64,000 nucleotides of DNA from Erwinia sp. S63. GTDB taxonomy: Bacteria; Pseudomonadota; Gammaproteobacteria; Enterobacterales; Enterobacteriaceae. The notes below the pieces were generated by a model, which saw only the letters and a program-made list of their open reading frames with translations, ran no database searches and was not told the origin of the DNA. The translations under genes were made by a program, and so were the position numbers. The stretch is taken from positions 62,001 through 126,000 of the forward strand of contig NZ_JACVUP010000015.1 of assembly GCF_016625195.1 (NCBI RefSeq), read 5' to 3'. Shown piece by piece: positions 8,615-18,404 of this stretch; within the stretch, counting starts at the first letter, position 1; each line of letters starts with the position of its first letter.

Positions 8615-10075
8615 ATGACTGAAACTGCAGAATTGAACACGGAACATCGCCACTGGATCCTTATCGCCTGCATGCTCGCCATGTTTATGGCCGCGATTGA
8701 AGTCACCATTGTGGCGACCGCGATGCCGACCATCATTGCTGAACTCGGCGGTTTCTCGCAGTTTGGCTGGGTCTTCTCTATCTATTTGCTGACTCAGGCG
8801 GTGAGCGTGCCACTGTATGGTCGGCTTGCTGATATGTGGGGGCGTAAACGACTCTTTTTCATTGGCGTCTCGCTGTTCCTGATCGGTTCGGTATTGTGCG
8901 GTTTTGCGCATACCATGACGTGGTTAATTCTGTTTCGCGCGTTTCAGGGCCTGGGTGCAGGCGCAATTATGCCGCTCACCAGCACCATTGTGGCCGACAT
9001 CTACTCCCCGCGCGAACGTGCCCACGTGCAAGGCTGGCTCTCCAGCGTATGGGGTGTCGCGGCTATCATTGGGCCACTGAGTGGTGCCTGGCTGGTACAG
9101 CATTTTAGCTGGTCGGTGATTTTCTGGGTTAACGTGCCGATCGGCCTGTTTTCCATGCTGCTGTTAGCGCGTTTCTTACCGGCGCGTGAGCATCACAAAG
9201 GGGCAACGCTGAATCTTACCGGCAGCTGCTGGCTGATGATTTGCGTTACGGCGCTGTTAGTGGCGCTGTTGCAGGCGGATGCCCTTGGTTACTGGTTACT
9301 GGCATTCCTGTTATTGGCACTGCTGGCGGGCTGGCAATTAAAACAGCATGAACAGCGATCTGAGGCTCCGCTGTTTCCTCTCGCTATCTGGCGCAGCCGG
9401 TTAATTCTGGCAGGCAATGCCGGTAATTTGATCATCGGTGCCACCATGATGGGCATCAGCGCGTTTCTGCCAACCTGGATTCAGGGTATTACCGGCGGCA
9501 CACCGCTGCAGGCGGGTAGCGCATTGGCGATGATGTCGATTGGCTGGCCGCTCGCCAGTACGTTGAGTGGCCGATTGATGCTGATCACTTCCTACCGTTT
9601 TACCGCGCAACTCGGTGCCTTGTTATTGATTGCGGGCAGCGCGCTGCTACTGCTATTGCGGACCGACAGTTCAATCATGCAAGCCGGGCTCACTGCTTTT
9701 GTCATCGGCACCGGCATGGGCATGACCAGCACCACTTTTCTGGTCTCTGTGCAAAACCACGCGCATTACGACATTCGTGGCATCTGCACCGCATCAATTA
9801 TGTTTAGCCGCATGCTGGGTTCAGCGATTGGTACTGCGCTGATGGGGGCGGTACTGAACTTCAATCTTGCGCAGCGTCTGCCGCAGGCCAGTGATCCGAT
9901 GCAGCAAATCATGTCACATGAAAGCCGTCAGTCATTGTCCGAAGCGACGTTGCATCAGTGGACCGGACAGATCGCTGCTTCGCTGCATTGGGTGTTTGTG
10001 GTGGCGTTAGTGATTGCGATGCTAACGTTGTGGATTGCTTGGTTGATGCCACGTCAGCGGCCAGAGGCGGAATAG
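8615..10075 (+). CDS. MFS drug exporter, DHA2 (14-helix) family
   Basis: Proton-driven inner-membrane exporter of 486 residues with about 14 hydrophobic segments. It shows MFS motif A between helices 2 and 3 (GRLADMWGRKR), a membrane acid in helix 1 (MAAIEVTIVATAMPTI) and motif C-like glycines (GVAAIIGPLSGAWL), typical of EmrB/QacA relatives. Start ATG follows AAAGGGAGACGT. No EmrA-type membrane-fusion partner is adjacent, so it probably works alone across the inner membrane. Substrate unknown. Confidence 0.87.
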   Translation: MTETAELNTEHRHWILIACMLAMFMAAIEVTIVATAMPTIIAELGGFSQFGWVFSIYLLTQAVSVPLYGRLADMWGRKRLFFIGVSLFLIGSVLCGFAHTMTWLILFRAFQGLGAGAIMPLTSTIVADIYSPRERAHVQGWLSSVWGVAAIIGPLSGAWLVQHFSWSVIFWVNVPIGLFSMLLLARFLPAREHHKGATLNLTGSCWLMICVTALLVALLQADALGYWLLAFLLLALLAGWQLKQHEQRSEAPLFPLAIWRSRLILAGNAGNLIIGATMMGISAFLPTWIQGITGGTPLQAGSALAMMSIGWPLASTLSGRLMLITSYRFTAQLGALLLIAGSALLLLLRTDSSIMQAGLTAFVIGTGMGMTSTTFLVSVQNHAHYDIRGICTASIMFSRMLGSAIGTALMGAVLNFNLAQRLPQASDPMQQIMSHESRQSLSEATLHQWTGQIAASLHWVFVVALVIAMLTLWIAWLMPRQRPEAE

Positions 10076-10076
10076 A

Positions 10077-10101
10077 AAAGGGCGGCCATCAGCCGCCCTT
10101 T
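10077..10101. terminator. Bidirectional terminator, exporter / ynfD
   Basis: AAAGGGCGGC-catca-GCCGCCCTTT is a perfect 10-bp stem with A and T runs on both sides. It lies between convergent genes and should work in both directions. Confidence 0.85.
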
Positions 10102-10106
10102 CAGTA

Positions 10107-10403
10107 TTACTGCGCGGGAGCATCCTGTGAACTGCCTGCGCTTGCCGGGACATTGCTTTCACTGTCTCGGCCGTTTTTCTTGTACACGATTTTCTGGCTG
10201 TCATTTTCGCAGTGACCCACCACCTGACCGCCCGCTTGATCGGCCTGATCGTTAGGCACGATATCCAGCGTAAAGTCCGATTCGGCCACGCCGTTACTGA
10301 CGATCTTCTTGCTGATATCCGCTTTAACGGTTTCACAGGAAGCCTGCGCCAACATCGGCAACGCCAGCATTGCCATCAACATCACTGCATTACGTTTTTT
10401 CAT
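10107..10403 (-). CDS. ynfD: DUF1161 exported protein YnfD
   Basis: Small periplasmic protein (98 residues) of unknown function. A signal peptide ends near AQAS and the mature part begins CETVKADISKKI. The DUF1161 core is visible: NGV, FTLDIVPNDQADQAGGQVVGHCENDSQKIVY. The two cysteines probably form a disulfide. ATG 10403 is chosen over GTG 10406 because GGAG lies six bases before it. Position next to ynfB and ynfA follows the E. coli order loosely. The C-terminal tail is low complexity (Ser, Gln, Ala). Confidence 0.82.
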   Translation of the reverse strand: MKKRNAVMLMAMLALPMLAQASCETVKADISKKIVSNGVAESDFTLDIVPNDQADQAGGQVVGHCENDSQKIVYKKNGRDSESNVPASAGSSQDAPAQ

Positions 10404-10455
10404 CACACTCTCCTTGGTTCTGAATTCCCTAGAAAACTATAGCAGCAACAGCGAA

Positions 10456-10791
10456 TTAAGGTGCGACCGTACGGCCGGTACGACGATCAAGGCAGCGCAG
10501 GGTGTTCGGTTCCCAATACGCATTGACGTTATAGCTCTTCTCGCAGCTATCACGGGTGTCAAAAGCCTTATCGGTTTTATCGAACTCTTTCTCGACGCGC
10601 GTATTCACTTTATTGCGTAGGTTTTTCGTGTCGTTCCACTGTTCTTTGCTTTGACGCGCGGCTTCGTTGCTGGAAGCACTGTTGCCGTTCTCAATGATCA
10701 GGCGGTCGGTTTGGGCCGATGCCAGCGGAGCGGTCAGCAGCGCACCGGCGGTTAACGCCACAGTCAGCAGGAGAGAAAACAGGTTTTTCAT
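10456..10791 (-). CDS. ynfB: UPF0482/DUF1283 exported protein YnfB
   Basis: Periplasmic protein of 111 residues and unknown function. The signal peptide ends at ASA-QTDRL. The conserved tail ([16 protein letters not shown], then [18 protein letters not shown]) is almost that of E. coli YnfB. Two cysteines are present (DSCEKS and LRCLD). Start ATG follows AAGGAAATC. It is divergent from ynfA, as in E. coli. Confidence 0.9.
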   Translation of the reverse strand: MKNLFSLLLTVALTAGALLTAPLASAQTDRLIIENGNSASSNEAARQSKEQWNDTKNLRNKVNTRVEKEFDKTDKAFDTRDSCEKSYNVNAYWEPNTLRCLDRRTGRTVAP

Positions 10792-10921
10792 TGTGATTTC
10801 CTTTAGTTAACACCAGCACAGCCAGAAACCCGGCTGTCACAACCATGAGGGCTAGTATATCATCGCTGCAACTTTGCTCACCAGCGGTGAGCCTTTTGTT
10901 TAGGCGAGAGAGAGATTTTCT

Positions 10922-11251
10922 ATGCTGGTGAAAACCACTTTACTGTTTTTTTTGACTGCGATTGCCGAAATTGTTGGCTGTTTCCTGCCGTGGTTGTGGC
11001 TGAAGAAGGGAATGACCGCGTGGCTCTTACTGCCTGCAGCGGCTAGTCTGGCGCTGTTTGTCTGGTTGCTGACGCTGCATCCGGCAGCGAGCGGTCGCGT
11101 TTACGCGGCTTACGGTGGTGTCTATGTGGTGACGGCGCTGATTTGGCTGCGCGTGGTGGATGGCGTCAAGCTCAGTACATGGGATTGGATTGGCGCGCTG
11201 GTGGCATTTAGTGGCATGTTGATTATTGTCGCCGGCTGGGGCCGGGCGTAA
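10922..11251 (+). CDS. ynfA: UPF0060 membrane protein YnfA
   Basis: Small inner-membrane protein (109 residues) with four hydrophobic helices. The family motif [16 protein letters not shown] is in helix 1, and AAYGGVYV and WDWIGA are in later helices. YnfA is related to small multidrug resistance transporters and has been linked to efflux in Shigella, but its physiological substrate is uncertain. Start ATG lies after a GAGAGAGA purine run. Confidence 0.92.
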   Translation: MLVKTTLLFFLTAIAEIVGCFLPWLWLKKGMTAWLLLPAAASLALFVWLLTLHPAASGRVYAAYGGVYVVTALIWLRVVDGVKLSTWDWIGALVAFSGMLIIVAGWGRA

Positions 11252-11256
11252 GCGAA

Positions 11257-11275
11257 GGGCGCAACCGGTGCGCCC
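11257..11275. terminator. Weak terminator hairpin after ynfA
   Basis: GGGCGCA-accgg-TGCGCCC forms a 7-bp stem between convergent ynfA and ydfG. No strong T run follows, so termination would be partial or factor-assisted. Confidence 0.5.
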
Positions 11276-11285
11276 GTGACATCAA

Positions 11286-12032
11286 TCAGCCTTTATGTAC
11301 TTTCAGACCGGCCAGCGTCTGGGTGACCGGCATGATTTCCAGCGTATTGATATTGACGTGTTTAGGCAGCGTCGTGACCCAATACACCGCTTCAGTAACA
11401 TCTTCCGCGGTCAGCGCGGTGGTGCCTTCGTAAACGGCATCTGCGCGGCCATCATCGCCTTTGAAGCGCACGTTAGAAAACTCGGTGCCACCCACTAAGC
11501 CCGGTTCGATATCGGTGACGCGCAGTGCGGTGCCGTGCAAATCAGTACGCAGATTAAGGCTGAACTGGCGTACGAATGCTTTGGTTGCGCCATAGACGTT
11601 GCCACCCTGATAAGGCCAGCTGCCAGCGATGGAACCGATGTTAACGATATGACCGACATTGCGCTCCACCATAGCAGGCAGTACAGCACGCGTCATATAC
11701 ACCAACCCTTTATTGTTGGTGTCGATCATGTTTTCCCAATCTTCGATATTGGCTTTGTGTGCAGGTTCGATCCCTAATGCCAGGCCGGCGTTATTCACCA
11801 GCACGTCGATATCACGCCATTCTGCGGGCAGCGCAGCGATAGCTTCATCGATAGCAGCGCGGTTACGCACATCCAGCTGAACGGTGTAAAGATTGTCACC
11901 CAGCTCATCTTTCAACTCTTTCAGACGTTCAGCGCGACGTCCGCTGGCAATCACTTTATGACCATTAGCGATGAAGCGACGGGTGATGCTTTGACCAAAA
12001 CCGGCGGTAGCGCCAGTGACAAAAATAATCAT
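11286..12032 (-). CDS. ydfG: NADP-dependent 3-hydroxy acid dehydrogenase YdfG
   Basis: Short-chain dehydrogenase that oxidises L-allo-threonine and other 3-hydroxy acids and reduces malonic semialdehyde. The Rossmann motif is TGATAGFG (residues 6-13) with the NADP-selecting GRR after strand 2. NNAG, catalytic Ser, and YGATK (Tyr, Lys) follow. Length 248 equals E. coli YdfG. I place the start at 12032 (MIIFVTG, with AAGGAA before it); the frame stays open 165 bases further upstream but that part is unlike the family. In E. coli ydfG adjoins dcp; here about 14 kb separates them. Confidence 0.94.
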   Translation of the reverse strand: MIIFVTGATAGFGQSITRRFIANGHKVIASGRRAERLKELKDELGDNLYTVQLDVRNRAAIDEAIAALPAEWRDIDVLVNNAGLALGIEPAHKANIEDWENMIDTNNKGLVYMTRAVLPAMVERNVGHIVNIGSIAGSWPYQGGNVYGATKAFVRQFSLNLRTDLHGTALRVTDIEPGLVGGTEFSNVRFKGDDGRADAVYEGTTALTAEDVTEAVYWVTTLPKHVNINTLEIMPVTQTLAGLKVHKG

Positions 12033-12473
12033 CTCACTGTTCCTTAAACAATTGTACGTCAATGTTAACCAATTGATTTTAAATTTAAAAAACCAACAAT
12101 GAAACTCTAAAAGGGGCATGAGAGGGGAAAGCGTTATCAGCTTGCGAGCGCCTTGTGCAGCACATTTACCCAGTTGCCACTTAGCTCTCCAATCCATGAA
12201 CCATAGACATCATAAACCATCTAAGCAGGCTCATGGTCTTTGTGCGTTGCGATAAATGTGGGATTAGCAGCTGCAGATATCATTCAACATGCATCTGTAC
12301 GCCGTGTTAGATAGCGTCTCCCGACGCGCACACTAGCTGAATTCAATTGAATACTGCAGGATAGGCTCGAATCAACAAAACGTAGCTAAAGTGCTTACCA
12401 GTCTTATCTTTTATTGACGGCATGTGGGTAGTGGATGATACTGGCGTTAGGTTCCAAAACTTGGAAGATAGAA
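12033..12473. other. Gap between ydfG and the ATPase cassette
   Basis: No gene is supported in these 441 bases. They hold the ydfG promoter area on the left, the 12-base palindrome ATTCAATTGAAT at 12341-12352, and the promoter of the ATPase cassette at the right end. Composition turns AT-rich here, which marks the left junction of the cassette. Confidence 0.5.
12414..12442 (+). promoter_or_regulatory. Predicted promoter of the ATPase-TOPRIM pair
   Basis: TTGACG (12414-12419) and GATACT (12437-12442) are 17 bases apart. Transcription would start near 12449, downstream of the first possible ATG (12435) and 25 bases before the ATG at 12474. This supports the later start. Confidence 0.45.
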
Positions 12474-13664
12474 ATGATTTTTACACGCCTGAAATTTTCT
12501 AATTTGTATGCATTTGCGGATGCAGAACTCAATCTTTCTTACCCTAGAAAGCCAGTGAATATGCCTCTTGAAGCAGAGTATTTAACCGGTAGGCCTAAAT
12601 TTTATTATAAGAAAGTTTGCATAATCACTGGTGGTAATGCCTCTGGGAAAACTTCATTAGGCCGCGTTCTTTTGTGGATACAAATATTTTTAAGAACTAA
12701 AGAATTAAAAAATACCCTGCGAATAAATAACAAAGCGCAAAATGCTTCGTTTGAGGTTGATTTCGCAACCGAAGATTATTTGCATCATAGGCTTTATGTT
12801 AGTCTTTATTTAAATGAATTAAACACTATATTTATAAGAGAAATGAGATATGGTTCCGTCCGTATTGGTTTGAACGATACTTGCGCGAAAACCACCGAGA
12901 AACTTAAAGCATTATTCCATACGGGATTGCCATCATCATCAGAAACGTATTTCAATGAATCAAATGATAGCGATGGATCTGCGATCATTGAACGTTTCAA
13001 AAGCATTAAGTTTTATGGAGGATGGTACTATCTTCTCTCAGAAACAAAAGAAAGCACTACTGAAATATCTGGTGTGAATAAAGATATATTGGAGCGGGTG
13101 ATTAAGACTTTTGACTCTAGCATTTTAGGTGTATCTGAAATGCAAGACTCTTCAGAGAAAGATAGTAAAAACAAACCTGATTCAGTATATCTGATAAAAT
13201 TCAAAAACTCGGATTCTCTCGTTGTAACTAGTAAGGGGGAGATAACGAATAGTGACAGGCTTTCTAGGGGCACTTATGAAGCGGTTACGCTTTCTCATTT
13301 TATAAGTTCAGTCATAACAGATAATGAATCTTTGAAACGAAACGAATATATCCCATCGATGACATATTTTCTTGATGAGAAACTTGCATATACCCACTCC
13401 GAACTTGAAAGGATTATTGTTGCTCTTGTAATATCAAAGATGAAGGAAAATACACAGTTCTTCTACACAACACATAACATGGATATATTTGAACTGGATC
13501 TTCCTGTTCATTCATTCATTTTCCTCAAGAAAACAGATGATAGCTCTGAGTTTGTAGAAGCATCTTCAGTTCTGAAAAAAAATGATAGAAGTATGCGAAA
13601 TGCAGTAGAAAGGGATGTTTTTGGCGTAATACCAGACACGTCCCTGGTTTCGGAGTTGTTATAA
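12474..13664 (+). CDS. AAA/SMC-like ATPase of a two-gene putative defence module
   Basis: I do not recognise a named gene. The 396-residue protein has the split ABC-type ATPase layout of OLD, RloA and AriA proteins. Walker A is GGNASGKT (53-60), then a long helical insert, a signature-like LSRGTYE (263-269), Walker B MTYFLDE (296-302) and a switch TTH (332-334). The end lacks a TOPRIM domain, which is supplied by the next gene. The start at 12474 has GGAAG six bases upstream; 12435 is the alternative. The stop overlaps the next ATG by one base (TAATG). The region is strongly AT-rich with many AGA and ATA codons, unlike its neighbours, indicating horizontal transfer. A phage-sensing ATPase role is inferred. 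Confidence 0.8.
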   Translation: MIFTRLKFSNLYAFADAELNLSYPRKPVNMPLEAEYLTGRPKFYYKKVCIITGGNASGKTSLGRVLLWIQIFLRTKELKNTLRINNKAQNASFEVDFATEDYLHHRLYVSLYLNELNTIFIREMRYGSVRIGLNDTCAKTTEKLKALFHTGLPSSSETYFNESNDSDGSAIIERFKSIKFYGGWYYLLSETKESTTEISGVNKDILERVIKTFDSSILGVSEMQDSSEKDSKNKPDSVYLIKFKNSDSLVVTSKGEITNSDRLSRGTYEAVTLSHFISSVITDNESLKRNEYIPSMTYFLDEKLAYTHSELERIIVALVISKMKENTQFFYTTHNMDIFELDLPVHSFIFLKKTDDSSEFVEASSVLKKNDRSMRNAVERDVFGVIPDTSLVSELL

Positions 13665-14197
13665 TGGCTGGGCAACCTAAAGTAATAATTGTCCTCGTTG
13701 AAGGGGATACTGAATTACATCTTTTCCAAAAGATGAAATTATCTAATTTGATTAGCGTAAAAACTATCATTAAACGCAATCTATGGCAGGAAAGTATTAA
13801 GAGCTATGCTATTACAATACCTAATAAAAGTGAAGTTTTAATAGTTTTTGATTCTGACGAAATAAATCAGTCAGTAAGATTCATTGAGAATGTGAAGTAT
13901 TTAAAGAGCCGTGGTCACAAGGTGCATCTCTTGCAACAAACTAAAAATTTCGAAGAAGAGATTGCATGGTGTTGTGGAAAGAAAGTTCCTAAGCTTATTT
14001 CGGAATTCTGTCCTAAAAAAACATCCGGCGTGAAGGATTTCAAACGTGACTTTATTGCTTGTAGTAATCCTATAACTAAAATTTTAGGGTTGGGTATGCA
14101 AGAAGCTAAGTGGTTCTCGCGAGATTTGCATGCTGCGCTGGAATCTGTGGTTTCAATGAAATTACAATTTAGCAAACACTTTAGATTAAGCAAGTGA
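13664..14197 (+). CDS. Small TOPRIM-like protein, putative effector nuclease
   Basis: Unnamed 177-residue protein translated in coupling with the ATPase. TOPRIM hallmarks are visible: Glu13 in IIVLVEGDTELHLF after a hydrophobic strand, and the DxD motif VLIVFDSDE (Asp63, Asp65). A further acidic patch is NFEEEIAW (96-102). TOPRIM domains bind magnesium and cut or modify nucleic acid. Partnering with an SMC-like ATPase recalls RloA-RloB, PARIS AriA-AriB and the fused GajA/OLD proteins. This one looks short compared with AriB as I recall it, and I cannot assign it to RloB or DUF4435. Low GC as for its partner. Nuclease activity is inferred. Confidence 0.72.
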   Translation: MAGQPKVIIVLVEGDTELHLFQKMKLSNLISVKTIIKRNLWQESIKSYAITIPNKSEVLIVFDSDEINQSVRFIENVKYLKSRGHKVHLLQQTKNFEEEIAWCCGKKVPKLISEFCPKKTSGVKDFKRDFIACSNPITKILGLGMQEAKWFSRDLHAALESVVSMKLQFSKHFRLSK

Positions 14198-14304
14198 TAC
14201 TAATCATTTAAGTCAACTAAAAAGTATGATTGATTGTTATGTCACATAAGGTTGGCGTAGTCAATTATACTGACGCTATTTCTAAAAATGACTTATCTAA
14301 CTGG

Positions 14305-14322
14305 GCCCGAAAATTATCGGGC
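14305..14322 (+). terminator. Terminator of the ATPase-TOPRIM operon
   Basis: GCCCGA-aaatta-TCGGGC forms a 6-bp GC-rich stem followed by TTTAGATTTAT. It is about 110 bases after the TOPRIM stop codon and no gene intervenes. Confidence 0.65.
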
Positions 14323-14430
14323 TTTAGATTTATATATTCAATAATCTTTTGTTGTTTAATTTTTCACGAACATAATAAATACAGCTATTATCTCTGTTTT
14401 TTTCTTATGGATCTTGTGGAATTTTATCAA

Positions 14431-14466
14431 GCCTTGCATCGTGGTTGCATCCCCGTGATGCAAGGC
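14431..14466 (-). terminator. Hairpin downstream of the chemoreceptor gene
   Basis: GCCTTGCATC (14431-14440) and GATGCAAGGC (14457-14466) are perfect 10-base arms around 16 bases. Read on the minus strand it lies 20 bases after the chemoreceptor stop and is followed by TTGATAAAATT, a weak T run. The gap 14198-14486 holds nothing else I can support. Confidence 0.55.
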
Positions 14467-14486
14467 GCCTGTTTTGGATCAGTGAA

Positions 14487-16412
14487 TCAGAAAGAACTCC
14501 AGTTATCCTCCGGGGAGCTTCCTGCTGTAGCCAGCGCTGTACGCGATTTTAGCGGAGAGAGAACCGGCTTTTTCACGTGACTTTCAGCTTTGGATATCAC
14601 CGCATCAGCGTTATCCATCAATTTGAACGTGCTGACCAATTCTGCCATTACGGCGGCCTGCTCGGACATGGACTGGGCCGCGCTCGCAGACTCTTCAACC
14701 AGCGCCGCATTCTGCTGCGTAGTGGTGTCAATTTGCCCCATCGCGATATTGATTTGACCAATACCATCGCTCTGCTCGCGGCTGGCATGGGCAATTTCTT
14801 CAATCAGCTGCGTCATATTGTGGATATCAGACACAATACTGGTCATTCCGTGATCGGCTTTCACAACCAGCTCCCTGCCTGACGTCACGCGTGCAACCGT
14901 GTCATCAATCAGTGTTTTGATCTCACGCGCGGCACCCGCGCTGCGCTGCGCCAGACTACGCACTTCGCTGGCGACAACCGCGAAGCCTCTACCTGACTCT
15001 CCTGCTCGCGCAGCTTCAACAGCAGCATTCAGTGCCAGTATATTGGTCTGGAAAGCAATGCCGTCAATCACCTTAATAATTTCGGACATTTTCTGCGAAT
15101 CGTTCGAGATTTCCTGTATGCGTGTTGAAACATCGTTCATTACGGCACCGTTGTCTCTGACCGCGGAGGCCACGCCACTGACAAACTGGCGTGCCTGCTC
15201 AGTATTACTGGCGGTATTGCTCAGCGTTGAAGTCAGCTCTTCTAAGGTGGCGGCCGTTTCCTCCAGGCTTGCTGCCTGTTCATCAGTACGAGAGGCCAGA
15301 TCATTGTTGCCTCCACTGATTTCACTGGAAGCAAGCGCGATGTTGTTGGCACCTTCACGCACGCGCAGCAGCACGTCCGAAAGTTTTCCAACAAAACGGT
15401 TGAACGCCGCTGATATCTGCGCCAGCTCATCTCCGCCACGCACATCCAGGCGGCGGGTCAAATCACCTTCCCCGGAAGCAACGTCTTCGAGTGCATCGCG
15501 TAAAATGGCGAGGCGACGCAACTGCTGGTTGAACACCAGCCCGGCAATCAGCGCGGTAATAATCAGACTCACCAGGGTAATGAGAATGCTTTCACGCTGT
15601 AATGTTGTCAGCGATGCCGTCACTTCATCACGATCAACGGCAATCACCAGTGACCACGGCGTCCCTTTTACCGGAGAGGCATAAACGAACTGTTGTTCAC
15701 CGCCGATAGTCAGTTCAGCATGTCCGCCCTGACTGGCCAGATTTTGGATGACCTTGAGGTCGAGTGAAGGTGACAACTCAGTGACCGGCTTGAGAATAAG
15801 GTCTGACTTCGGCGCGGCAATCAATTTACCGCTGCTGTCCACCAGGAAGGCAAAGCTCTTCTCCAGTGGATGAATCGCATTCACCGTATTGGAGACGGTA
15901 TCCAGATGCAAATCGCTGCCGATCACACCCAATGTTTTTCCGTTTTCGACAATCGGCTGAGCAAAAGTAATGGTCAGTTTGCCCGTTGAGGCATCGACAT
16001 AAGGATCCAGTAACACGGGCTGGCCGGCTTTTACCGTTTCCAGATACCACGGGCGCTGGCTGCCATCATAAGTGGCTGGCATAGGGTGGACGAACACATG
16101 GGAATGAGGCTCAGGATAGACGATGTAGGCATCATCAAACTCGCCAGCTTCGATCGCCGCACGCAGAAAAGGGACCGCATCGTCATGACGACCGAAAGCC
16201 GTTTTGATCGAACCAGTAATACGTTGTTTCTCTTCCGCCCAGCCAGCCAGTTCAGCCGCATGAACGCGGGAGAGCTGGCCAATGCGCTCATCAATGCTTT
16301 CAAGTGTCTTTCCACGCACGGTGGTGTAGGTAAAAGTGGCAAGTGCGATAAGGGATACTGCCGTGATGACCACGCTGATAGCGATTAAACGCGAGCGTAT
16401 TGTTTTAAACAT
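14487..16412 (-). CDS. Methyl-accepting chemotaxis protein, dCache type
   Basis: Transmembrane chemoreceptor of 641 residues. A first helix (about 9-32) leads to a large periplasmic dCache-like domain (about 35-280, with [11 protein letters not shown] and [12 protein letters not shown]). A second helix, a HAMP segment ([29 protein letters not shown]) and the signalling hairpin follow, whose tip reads [24 protein letters not shown]. The C-terminus NWSSF resembles the NWETF tether for CheR and CheB. dCache domains often bind amino acids or organic acids. Start ATG 16412 follows GGAAGG; the frame is open a little further upstream. A sigma-28 promoter is visible. Confidence 0.92.
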   Translation of the reverse strand: MFKTIRSRLIAISVVITAVSLIALATFTYTTVRGKTLESIDERIGQLSRVHAAELAGWAEEKQRITGSIKTAFGRHDDAVPFLRAAIEAGEFDDAYIVYPEPHSHVFVHPMPATYDGSQRPWYLETVKAGQPVLLDPYVDASTGKLTITFAQPIVENGKTLGVIGSDLHLDTVSNTVNAIHPLEKSFAFLVDSSGKLIAAPKSDLILKPVTELSPSLDLKVIQNLASQGGHAELTIGGEQQFVYASPVKGTPWSLVIAVDRDEVTASLTTLQRESILITLVSLIITALIAGLVFNQQLRRLAILRDALEDVASGEGDLTRRLDVRGGDELAQISAAFNRFVGKLSDVLLRVREGANNIALASSEISGGNNDLASRTDEQAASLEETAATLEELTSTLSNTASNTEQARQFVSGVASAVRDNGAVMNDVSTRIQEISNDSQKMSEIIKVIDGIAFQTNILALNAAVEAARAGESGRGFAVVASEVRSLAQRSAGAAREIKTLIDDTVARVTSGRELVVKADHGMTSIVSDIHNMTQLIEEIAHASREQSDGIGQINIAMGQIDTTTQQNAALVEESASAAQSMSEQAAVMAELVSTFKLMDNADAVISKAESHVKKPVLSPLKSRTALATAGSSPEDNWSSF

Positions 16413-16502
16413 GTTTGACCTTCCACCCAACTGGATCACATTAGAGGTTTGTTTTTTCCAGAATGCGTCCTGCGTCACTGAAAATACGGAATACGTATTC
16501 TG

Positions 16503-16529
16503 TTATCGGTAACCCGATCTAAAACTGTA
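16503..16529 (-). promoter_or_regulatory. Predicted sigma-28 (FliA) promoter of the chemoreceptor
   Basis: On the minus strand TACAGTTT, 11 bases, then ACCGATAA: this matches the flagellar consensus TAAAGTTT-N11-GCCGATAA at 14 of 16 positions with exact spacing. It lies about 90 bases before the chemoreceptor start, so the gene is probably expressed with the flagellar regulon. Confidence 0.75.
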
Positions 16530-16666
16530 GGGAATCGATTGCGCGGTGGAAGAGTATTCAGTCACTAAAAAGGGGAAGGGAGTTAGCGCGCCCGCTATCC
16601 TGATAAAGAGAGACGGGCACACTTGACTTAACCAAGCGAGCGCTCGAATGCACTCACTGATACCGC

Positions 16667-18286
16667 TTAATTTAACGCAATGAGGGATAGCTGATGCGAG
16701 TCGGTATAACGGTCAGTGGCCAATGGCATCGCATCGTCATCAACCTGGAACTGCGTCACCGACTGCTGCAAGTTCACCACCTGCTGTTGCAGTGAGCTGG
16801 CAGCGGTAGCGACTTCAGCCACCAGTGAGGCATTCTGTTGTGTTACGCCATCCATCTGCTGGATAGCGATATTGATCTGCGAGATGCCGCGCGTCTGTTC
16901 GCCGGAAGCCAACATCACTTCATCCATGATATCGACCACTTTTTTTACATCGAGCATCACTTCATTCATGGTGACGCCAGCATCTTTGACCAGTCCTGAA
17001 CCCTGCTCAATATTGCTGAGCGAGTCATTGATCATCAGGCCAATTTCCTTCGCGGCGGTGGCGCTGCGCTGAGCCAGCACCCGAACTTCCGAAGCGACCA
17101 CGGCAAAACCGCGTCCTGCTTCACCGGCGCGCGCGGCTTCTACCGCAGCGTTCAGGGCCAGCAGGTTGGTCTGGAAGGCGATGCCGTCAATCACTCCGAC
17201 GATGTCGCCGATTTTTGCCGAGCTTTTTTCAATGGAACTCATGGTGGTGACCACTTCAGACACCACTGTTGCACCACGCGAAGCAGAGTCTGAGGCCTTC
17301 TGCGACAGGGCATTAGCCTTGCGCGTATTGTCCTCATTGTTTTTCACCGTGGCCATAATCTGCTCCATGCTGGATGCCGTCTCATCCAGCGAGGCAGCCT
17401 GTTGCTCGGTACGGCTGGAAAGATCGATATTACCCGTGGCGATTTCTTCAACGCCGGAGCCGATCGCATCGGTGCCACTGCGGACCATCAACACCATGTT
17501 CGCCAGGCCATCGCGCATTCGCTGTACCGCGGCAAACAGTTGCGCAATTTCGTTTTTACCGGAGATGTCGATGCGCGCACGTAAGTCACCTTCGGCGATG
17601 CGATCAAACACGTTGATCACATGATTGAGCGGCTTAACGATAAGATTGGTCATCACCGACCAGGCCAGCGCGGCCAACACCAGCGCACAGGCGATACAAA
17701 AGTACAGCGTAAACGCCATATGCTGAACCCGATCGCTGGAGTCACTATAGGCGACATCAATACTTTTAATTTTAAAGGCCACCAGCGCTTTAGAGGCTTT
17801 ATCAAAGGCACCGTATAACGCCGTTGATTTCCCTGCACGCTGGCGGTATTCATCCAGTTTGCCTGCTTCGAGCGCGGCAAAAGCCGGATCGATAAACTCT
17901 TTCATCAGCGCATCGCGTGTGGTGGCCATTTCAGCCGCAATCGGCTTCTCTGCGGAGGATTGTGGATATTTCAGGTATTCCTGCCATTTCGCACTGGCGT
18001 TATCTATTTTACCTCTGGCGCGTTCAAGTGCGATTTTAGCTTTTTCGGCATCGCCACTGCCCACCAGTGATTCATATAAACGCAAATCCAGTCGTCCACG
18101 TAATAAAAGTTCTGAGCTTTCATTGAGCGCCACCAGGCCCGGCAAAACTTCGGTATCAACGGTGGCAAAGGATTTGTTACCGGACTGAACGGCAAATAAC
18201 CCTAAAATACCGACGAACAGCAATAATGCTGTTAATGAAAAAACCATGATGCTGAGGGCGGTGCGGATCTTTATTCTACGAAACAT
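16667..18286 (-). CDS. Methyl-accepting chemotaxis protein, four-helix-bundle type
   Basis: Chemoreceptor of 539 residues in the Tar/Tsr layout. First helix about 12-34, a helical periplasmic domain of roughly 155 residues, second helix around 190-210, HAMP ([26 protein letters not shown]) and signalling hairpin with tip [28 protein letters not shown] at its centre. The methylation helices are Glu/Gln-rich ([21 protein letters not shown]). No NWETF-like tail is present. Start ATG 18286 follows CAGGGAA; the upstream open frame overlaps a terminator. I see no sigma-28 box directly ahead. Ligand unknown. Confidence 0.92.
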   Translation of the reverse strand: MFRRIKIRTALSIMVFSLTALLLFVGILGLFAVQSGNKSFATVDTEVLPGLVALNESSELLLRGRLDLRLYESLVGSGDAEKAKIALERARGKIDNASAKWQEYLKYPQSSAEKPIAAEMATTRDALMKEFIDPAFAALEAGKLDEYRQRAGKSTALYGAFDKASKALVAFKIKSIDVAYSDSSDRVQHMAFTLYFCIACALVLAALAWSVMTNLIVKPLNHVINVFDRIAEGDLRARIDISGKNEIAQLFAAVQRMRDGLANMVLMVRSGTDAIGSGVEEIATGNIDLSSRTEQQAASLDETASSMEQIMATVKNNEDNTRKANALSQKASDSASRGATVVSEVVTTMSSIEKSSAKIGDIVGVIDGIAFQTNLLALNAAVEAARAGEAGRGFAVVASEVRVLAQRSATAAKEIGLMINDSLSNIEQGSGLVKDAGVTMNEVMLDVKKVVDIMDEVMLASGEQTRGISQINIAIQQMDGVTQQNASLVAEVATAASSLQQQVVNLQQSVTQFQVDDDAMPLATDRYTDSHQLSLIALN

Positions 18287-18354
18287 AACTATTCCCTGAG
18301 AACGTTTAATTGAAAAAGATGAAGGTGTAGTAACAATGATTTTTTTATTAAAAG

Positions 18355-18378
18355 GGGAAGTCATGAGTGTGACTTCCC
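18355..18378 (-). terminator. Terminator of the exported hydrolase gene
   Basis: GGGAAGTCA-tgagtg-TGACTTCCC is a perfect 9-bp stem. On the minus strand it is followed by CTTTTAATAAAAAAAT. It separates the hydrolase from the chemoreceptor that follows. Confidence 0.75.
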
Positions 18379-18404
18379 GTCAACAGGCGGATTTAACCCA
18401 AATA

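Noticed and set aside
12341..12352. ATTCAATTGAAT palindrome as an attachment site of the ATPase cassette
   Set aside because: No second copy was found at the right end of the AT-rich segment and there is no integrase.
14230..14580. A 116-residue plus-strand frame after the TOPRIM gene
   Set aside because: It spans a terminator and a hairpin and overlaps the chemoreceptor end in antisense; no family features.
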